A stretch of DNA of 41,930 bases from Thiotrichales bacterium (GTDB lineage Bacteria > Pseudomonadota > Gammaproteobacteria > Beggiatoales > Beggiatoaceae). The stretch covers positions 1-41,930 of the forward strand of contig JADGEH010000036.1 in NCBI GenBank assembly GCA_016744475.1. The letters run 5' to 3'. The first letter of the stretch is position 1; the number at the start of each line of letters is the position of its first letter. Made by a program: the position numbers and the translations under genes. The notes under the pieces were generated by a model that was not told the origin of the DNA, did no database searches, and worked only from the letters and a program-made list of their open reading frames with translations. Positions 35,391-41,930 of this stretch are shown piece after piece.

Positions 35391-35995
35391 ATACACCCTA
35401 TCGTCATGCCGAATTTCTTTGTGCCGCTCACACCTTGGCACAAACCCCTGAAGATGATGGTTTAGAAGTCGCCTTTGCAGGCCGTTCTAATGCGGGCAAA
35501 TCCAGTGCGATTAACGTCATCACGGATCAAAAAAGCCTGGCACGTACCAGTAAAACCCCAGGACGCACGCAGCAAATTGTCTTTTTCACCTTAGATGAAG
35601 AGCGTCGTTTGGTGGATTTACCCGGATACGGTTATGCCAAGGTGCCGATGTCGGTCAAACTGCATTGGCAGAAAACGCTAGATTTGTATTTACGTGAACG
35701 CAAAAGTTTACAAGGGCTGATTTTGTTAATGGATATTCGTCATCCGTTCACGGAGTACGACACGCACATGACAAATTGGTGTTTAGCGGCGCACATGCCT
35801 GTGCATATTTTGCTCACCAAAGCCGATAAGTTGAGTCACGGCAAAGCCAGCAGCGTGCTGCAACAGGTGCGTAAACGATGTCAGGATTTAGCTCAAGGAC
35901 AGGATACGCCAGTCACCGCGCAACTTTTTTCAGCATTGAAAAAAGAGGGGCTACCCGGCGTGCGAGAGTGCTTGAATGATTGGTTTAACTATTAG
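35387..35995 (+). CDS. yihA: ribosome-biogenesis GTPase YihA/YsxC (EngB)
   Basis: 202 residues (E. coli: 210). An essential GTPase for late 50S subunit assembly. G1 [16 protein letters not shown]2 region [12 protein letters not shown]3 [13 protein letters not shown] and G4 LLTKADKL are intact. It starts in a 4-bp overlap with msrB. The stop codon TAG is formed by the TA and first G of a family B element end, so the original C-terminus may have been altered by one or more residues at this point. Confidence 0.95.
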   Translation: MNTPYRHAEFLCAAHTLAQTPEDDGLEVAFAGRSNAGKSSAINVITDQKSLARTSKTPGRTQQIVFFTLDEERRLVDLPGYGYAKVPMSVKLHWQKTLDLYLRERKSLQGLILLMDIRHPFTEYDTHMTNWCLAAHMPVHILLTKADKLSHGKASSVLQQVRKRCQDLAQGQDTPVTAQLFSALKKEGLPGVRECLNDWFNY

Positions 35996-36031
35996 ACTTG
36001 TTGCGAGGGGAAGGCATCGTAGCGAAAAGGT
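35993..36031 (+). repeat. remnant of a family B element (left end only)
   Basis: TAGACTTGTTGCGAGG through GTAGCGAAAAGGT matches the first 39 bases of B1 and then breaks off. It forms the yihA stop codon. Confidence 0.75.
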
Positions 36032-36045
36032 TAAGCGCTGTAGCT

Positions 36046-36080
36046 AGATAGGATGGGCACACTTACGGCCCATCCTATCT
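36046..36080. terminator. hairpin between convergent yihA and pgm
   Basis: AGATAGGATGGGC and GCCCATCCTATCT form a perfect 13-bp stem with a 9-base loop between the two converging genes. It lacks a clear T-run but is well placed. Confidence 0.65.
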
Positions 36081-36081
36081 A

Positions 36082-37722
<1,641 letters not shown>

Positions 37723-37728
37723 TTAGAG

Positions 37729-37869
37729 GTGTGCTATGAAGTTTTCACAAGAGCCTATAAATTCACCGAAGTAGATGGTCTATACTATATTGTTGAAGAG
37801 AAAATAATAGGGGAGTCAGTGACTGTAAATGGTGAAGCTATTTGCGAAAATAAATTAAGCCTATTTTAG
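37729..37869 (+). CDS. possible small ORF or gene remnant
   Basis: A 46-residue frame starting at GTG (MCYEVFTRAYKFTEVDGLYY, then IVEEKIIGESVTVNG). The composition resembles a real beta-rich protein, but there is no good ribosome site. It could be the tail of a lost gene. Confidence 0.2.
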   Translation: MCYEVFTRAYKFTEVDGLYYIVEEKIIGESVTVNGEAICENKLSLF

Positions 37870-37948
37870 ACAATGATGAAATCCTCTTTTCTATGTATTT
37901 ACTCTGCAAAATGCCGTATGAAAGGCAAAAACAAAAGAAAGGCCAGCC

Positions 37949-40543
37949 GTGTTTAATTTAAAAAATATTCATCTAAAACCTAAATTATTAGGTGTATTCC
38001 TAGCTATTGGCATTATCCCTTTAAGTTTACTGGGCTGGTGGAGCAGCGATTCAGCCAGCACCGCGTTGAATAAACAAGCCTATGCGCAGCTTGAATCCAT
38101 TCGTGACATCAAAAAAAATCAAATTGAGCGCTATTTTGAGGAGCGGATCGGCGATATACAAGCCTTGACAGATGTGTATAACAAAGCCGTGAGGCAGGCG
38201 TTTGACAACTTATCGGCTACCCATGAATTGAAAAAACAAGCCTTGCTCAATTATGTGCAATACCATCGTGCCAATACACAAATGCTGGCAAAGACCCCTT
38301 GCGTGTTAGCCGTCTTGCAAGACAATCCTGAAAAACAAGCGAGCAGCTTTCATTGGCTTAAACAAAGCTTGCCTTTAATGAAGTACTCTCAGGCTTTTAT
38401 TACAGATTTAAAAGGCCATGTCATATTCGCTTTGAGTGACGATGCGCCTACCCAGATTCAAGCCGATGATGCGCAATATGCTGCGCTCTACCAAAGCTTT
38501 CAAGCGGGTCGCCAAGCCTATCATTTTCAAGATTTTCAAGCCTATGGCTCGAATCAAGAACAAACAGCCTTCATCAGCGCTCCCATTCAAGGGCAAGGCG
38601 TTTTAATCCTCGCCTTACCCACTCAACCACTTAACGCACTGATGCAATCCCGCGATGGCATGTTGGAATCAGGAGAAAGTTATTTAATCGGCACCGTGGG
38701 ACAACGCCAGCTATTGCGTAGTGAACTGAAAACCATGGGTGAAGGTCAATATGTGATGGGCTACGATGCCACGCATTTACGCTTAAGCTACTTAGAGCAA
38801 TCGCTGGATGGTCATAAAATCCAAAATATTTTTCTCGATAGTGCTGGAAAACCCGTTTTAATAATGGCTCATCCCGTCGATATTGAAGGGGTCAACTGGT
38901 CGATGGTGTCCAAAATCGACTTAGAAGAAGCCGCCATCCATACCAAAGCAGGAGACGATATTTTTGCCCGCTATCTCAAACTTTATGGCTATTACGACAT
39001 TTTTTTAATCACTGAAAAAGGCTATGTTTTTTACACGGTGACTCAGGAAAGTGATTACCACACAAACTTGTTGGAAGGGCCCTATAAAGACTCTCATCTC
39101 GCTCAACTGTTCCATCAAGTTAAACAACACAAACAAGTCGGTTTTGCAGATTTTCAACCTTATGCACCCAGCAAAGGGACAGCCGCATTTTTTGTGGCTC
39201 ATCCAGTGCTTAATCAAAATCAACAAGTCAAAGCTGTGATCGCCGTGCAGCTGTCTTTGCAAGGTGTTAATGCCATTATGCAAACGCGCAGCGGTATGGG
39301 AAAAACGGGGGAAACGTATTTGGTGGGTGACGATTATCGGATGCGCTCAGATTCTTTCTTAGATGCTGAAAATCGCAGTGTGCAAGCCTCATTTGCAGGC
39401 AGCATCAAAGATAACGGCGTACAAACCGAAGCGGTACAACAAGCCATCGCAGGCAATAGCAGTACGCAAACCCTCCTCGATTACCGTGGAGCCTCTGTGT
39501 TATCGGCCTTTACCCCTGTCGATATACACAATATTCGCTGGGCGCTGATGGCAGAAATGGATGTCGCCGAAGTCCAAACACCCGTTAAAAAATTAGAACG
39601 GGTGATTTTGGGCTTACTGATGGGTTTAATCATCATTATTTTATTTCTAGGTTGGTGGCTGTCTAACAGTCTTAGTCGTCCCATGCATCAAGCGGTGGAT
39701 GTTGCGCAACATCTAGGGGATGGCTATCTTGATATTCAAATTCATGCTAACGGCAAAGACGAAACGGCGCAAATGCTCAATGCGTTGCAGCACATGTTAG
39801 AAAAACTCATTGAAATTATTCAACAAACCCGTAACAGCATCAACATCCTCGCCAGTACTTCGGAAGAAATCAGCGCCTCCGCGCAATCACTCAGTCAAGC
39901 CGCCAGTGAACAAGCTGCCAGCGTGGAAGAAACCACCTCGACGTTAGAACTCATCACCGCGACGGTCAACGAAAATGCCGCCAATGCACAAAACACCCAA
40001 GCAATTGCAGAGCGGGTGCGAGCCACCACCGAAGCCGGCGGCAGTGCTTTAATGGACACCGTACAAGCCATGCAAGCGATTGCTAACAAAATCCAAAGCG
40101 TGGAAGACATTGCTTACAAAACCAATTTGTTGGCTCTCAACGCAGCGATTGAAGCAGCGCGTGCGGGCGATCATGGACGTGGCTTTGCGGTGGTAGCCAG
40201 CGAAGTTCAACAACTGGCACAAAGCAGCCGCGTCGCCGCGCAAGATATCAACCAATTAGTCGGTGATAGCGTAAAAGTGTCGCAAAAAGCGGGAGGTTTG
40301 CTGCAAAACATCCTGCCAGAAATCCAAACGATTGCAGAACAAACCCGCTCGGTAGCAATGGCCTCGCAACAGCAAGGCGATAATGTAGAGCAAATCAATA
40401 TAGCCATCAGGCAATTGGATAGGGTGTCACAACAAAATGCGTCTTCGGCTGAACAACTCGCAGCGACTGCCGAAGAAATGAGCACTCAAGCAGCACGTTT
40501 ATCACAGATTATTGAGTTCTTTAAATTGAAAAATACGATGTGA
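37949..40543 (+). CDS. methyl-accepting chemotaxis protein with large tandem Cache sensor
   Basis: An 864-residue inner-membrane chemoreceptor; start GTG at 37949, since the upstream ATG frame closes at once. TM1 is at about 13-31 ([19 protein letters not shown]), TM2 at about 551-570 ([17 protein letters not shown]). The ~520-residue periplasmic part contains two similar Cache modules, each with a GESYLIG or GETYLVG strand and a following [13 protein letters not shown] or [13 protein letters not shown] strand, plus a middle segment [20 protein letters not shown] domain and the signalling domain follow, with the hairpin tip [20 protein letters not shown]. No C-terminal CheR-binding pentapeptide is seen. 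The ligand is unknown. Confidence 0.92.
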   Translation: MFNLKNIHLKPKLLGVFLAIGIIPLSLLGWWSSDSASTALNKQAYAQLESIRDIKKNQIERYFEERIGDIQALTDVYNKAVRQAFDNLSATHELKKQALLNYVQYHRANTQMLAKTPCVLAVLQDNPEKQASSFHWLKQSLPLMKYSQAFITDLKGHVIFALSDDAPTQIQADDAQYAALYQSFQAGRQAYHFQDFQAYGSNQEQTAFISAPIQGQGVLILALPTQPLNALMQSRDGMLESGESYLIGTVGQRQLLRSELKTMGEGQYVMGYDATHLRLSYLEQSLDGHKIQNIFLDSAGKPVLIMAHPVDIEGVNWSMVSKIDLEEAAIHTKAGDDIFARYLKLYGYYDIFLITEKGYVFYTVTQESDYHTNLLEGPYKDSHLAQLFHQVKQHKQVGFADFQPYAPSKGTAAFFVAHPVLNQNQQVKAVIAVQLSLQGVNAIMQTRSGMGKTGETYLVGDDYRMRSDSFLDAENRSVQASFAGSIKDNGVQTEAVQQAIAGNSSTQTLLDYRGASVLSAFTPVDIHNIRWALMAEMDVAEVQTPVKKLERVILGLLMGLIIIILFLGWWLSNSLSRPMHQAVDVAQHLGDGYLDIQIHANGKDETAQMLNALQHMLEKLIEIIQQTRNSINILASTSEEISASAQSLSQAASEQAASVEETTSTLELITATVNENAANAQNTQAIAERVRATTEAGGSALMDTVQAMQAIANKIQSVEDIAYKTNLLALNAAIEAARAGDHGRGFAVVASEVQQLAQSSRVAAQDINQLVGDSVKVSQKAGGLLQNILPEIQTIAEQTRSVAMASQQQGDNVEQINIAIRQLDRVSQQNASSAEQLAATAEEMSTQAARLSQIIEFFKLKNTM

Positions 40544-40810
40544 TGTGCTTCATTCAGCATTGCTTATAAACACAAATGCATAATGCAGAGACAGCCGCTC
40601 TTGCGGCGAGGAACGTGCGGTAGGATGGGTAGACGCGCTACCTTCATGCGCTTAAGCACACAATCACGGACAGCTTTTGCCCACCCTACCCGGCTCGTGC
40701 GAGCGCCCTTGCAACATGCCGCGCTGAACGCTAGAACGAGAAACAATGTAAACATGTAGGGTGGAATAGCAACGTATTCCACCTCTTTCAAATCATGTGT
40801 GTAACGTCCA
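40544..40810. other. intergenic region with inverted repeats
   Basis: Contains GGTAGGATGGGTAGACG and its partner GCCCACCCTACC (about 40618-40690), and a hairpin GGTGGAATA/TATTCCACC at 40760-40783 that may terminate the leftward or rightward gene. No gene is seen. Confidence 0.45.
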
Positions 40811-41884
40811 TTACTCAATGTTTTCCAGTATTTTTGTACTCGTATACCGCCCCTTCAAATCTGAGTATTCAAGCACCAACTTATCGCCATTCTTCACACC
40901 GTAGTTCTTGAATTGACAGCTAAAATAAGGGTTTTTTGAGAGGTTTTGGCTGGTATAAGCATTACACACGGTGTGTTGATTGATTTTAACCGTGATGTGC
41001 TCAATATAATTAAACTCTTTCCCCGTTTCTTTAACTTGTTTTAAACTCGTATTGGGATGCTTGAAAAGCATTTTAACCGTGACAATCCCATTTTTTGATT
41101 TTGCTTGAAATCTCAATGAATCCTTTCCATAGGGCAGCCCACGTTGGGTTCTTATATATTGGGTTTTATAGCCGCTCAGTCTATTGCTGTGTGGCTTAAG
41201 CAAGGGTTTGACGGGAATATTTACGGGATTTTTTTGAACAGCTTTATTATCCATCAATAAGCTCACTAAAATCTCTTGCTCTTCTTCTAAACTGTCATCA
41301 TTCAATGCTTTCATTTCTTTTTCATAGTGACGTTTAAATAAGGATAATATTTTTTCATAGCCTTCACTCACATACAGCCTGCATGAGCTTCTTTCCCAGG
41401 CTTTTATCTGGGCATAGCGTTGGCTTCTTTCTCTTGAATGGCTCAAGCTATATTCATTGATATAATGTGCTGTTCTATGCGGGTAGGCGACTTCATCATG
41501 ACAACTGGCGCGTGCGTCCAGCATCCAATCCTTTAATACGGTCACATACTCAGCCAATAAAATGCTTTTACGAATACCCTGGTTTTCATGAAAAGTAGTT
41601 GTTTCATTAAATGTAATAGTTTTCTGGTTGTGATGAAATTCACCTGTCGTATCTTGATAAGACACATTAAGATGAATCTTATTGGCATCAAAGGATTCAT
41701 CCCCTGTTTTTTGTAATTGCAATAAGATAACACCGCCTTTGTTTTTTCCAGCTTGGCTGGCACTGGGGAACAGGGTATTGACTGTCATCAAACGGCCTGT
41801 GCTCATGTCGGCTTCTGGTGAACCGAAAACCCCCGTTATTTTATAGCCTGTGCTATAGAGATAATTCTTCAAGCATACGACCAC
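40811..41884 (-). CDS. von Willebrand-protein tail fused to a SoxZ-like domain
   Basis: A 357-residue ORF that starts at a GTG directly preceded by an in-frame TAA. Residues ~30-150 match the region after the VWA domain in Ca-activated-channel-like VWA proteins: LMTVNTLFPSASQAGKNKGG then VILLQL. The VWA domain itself is absent. A basic linker (RSSCRLYVSEGYEKILSLFK, then NIPVKPLLKPHSN) leads to 255-357, which follows SoxZ in order: DSLRFQAKSKNGIVTVKMLF, HPNT, NYIEHITVKINQHTVCNAYT, LSKNPYFSCQFKNYG, NGDKLVLEYSDLKG. SoxZ pairs with SoxY to carry thiosulfate during oxidation; no SoxY is in the window. No signal peptide. SoxZ may here serve as a sulfane carrier or simply an Ig-like interaction fold. 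Confidence 0.65.
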   Translation of the reverse strand: MVVCLKNYLYSTGYKITGVFGSPEADMSTGRLMTVNTLFPSASQAGKNKGGVILLQLQKTGDESFDANKIHLNVSYQDTTGEFHHNQKTITFNETTTFHENQGIRKSILLAEYVTVLKDWMLDARASCHDEVAYPHRTAHYINEYSLSHSRERSQRYAQIKAWERSSCRLYVSEGYEKILSLFKRHYEKEMKALNDDSLEEEQEILVSLLMDNKAVQKNPVNIPVKPLLKPHSNRLSGYKTQYIRTQRGLPYGKDSLRFQAKSKNGIVTVKMLFKHPNTSLKQVKETGKEFNYIEHITVKINQHTVCNAYTSQNLSKNPYFSCQFKNYGVKNGDKLVLEYSDLKGRYTSTKILENIE

Positions 41885-41900
41885 TTAAAACTAAAAAACG

Positions 41901-41906
41901 ATTATA
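41901..41906 (-). promoter_or_regulatory. possible -10 element for the VWA-SoxZ gene
   Basis: TATAAT on the minus strand within very AT-rich sequence, 17 bp before the GTG start. The -35 region falls at the window edge, so it cannot be judged. Its presence argues that this truncated gene starts here rather than being the end of a longer one. Confidence 0.35.
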
Positions 41907-41930
41907 ATATATATTCGATTTATTATTACA

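Overview
The window looks like chromosomal DNA of a gammaproteobacterium. The housekeeping genes maeB, mfd, pepA, msrB, yihA and pgm have the lengths and motifs usual for that class. A SoxZ-like domain (thiosulfate oxidation carrier) at the right end, an LbtU-type porin, many WD40, TIR and CHAT proteins and a heavy load of short palindromic repeats suggest a filamentous sulfur oxidiser of the Thiotrichales (Beggiatoa/Thiothrix type). That placement is inference; no rRNA or marker search was possible. I saw no rRNA, tRNA or CRISPR array.

Layout. 0-6.6 kb is an AT-rich accessory island. It holds a truncated IS110-type transposase fused to a PKD-like tail, a leftward beta-propeller gene cut short by it, a divergent control region with a perfect 10-bp inverted repeat, a small exported proline-rich protein, a TIR-domain protein, and directly behind it a 1268-residue nSTAND-type ATPase with one membrane segment and a C-terminal WD40 propeller. 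The TIR/nSTAND-WD40 pair is the best candidate for an undescribed sensing or defence module. 6.6-8.5 kb is a duplicated junction segment flanking a lipoprotein SGNH esterase. 8.4-17 kb carries maeB, an LbtU-like siderophore porin behind a Fur-like site, two glycosyltransferases and a P1B-like ATPase that lacks the usual CPx motif. 17-20 kb has an excisionase-type antitoxin with a broken PIN toxin, and an exported TPR-CHAT protease-like protein. 20.5-25.7 kb is a five-gene ABC importer operon (binding protein, permease, ATPase, permease, ATPase) interrupted by repeats. 25.8-27.5 kb is a decayed WD40 relative of the nSTAND gene. 27.6-40.5 kb is mostly core: mfd, a Uma2 nuclease, pepA, a small conserved-looking ORF, msrB-yihA, pgm and a large chemoreceptor. 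The right end encodes a von Willebrand-protein tail fused to a SoxZ-like domain.

The most striking non-coding signal is a pair of miniature inverted-repeat elements. Family A has five full copies, each exactly 160 bp, plus a stub. Family B has three full copies of 156-159 bp, plus a remnant. Nearly all are bounded by duplicated TA dinucleotides. The families share a central core but have different ends. The duplicated segment at 6.6-8.5 kb gives a natural filled-site/empty-site pair that defines the family A ends and target duplication. Copies sit inside the ABC operon and exactly at stop codons.
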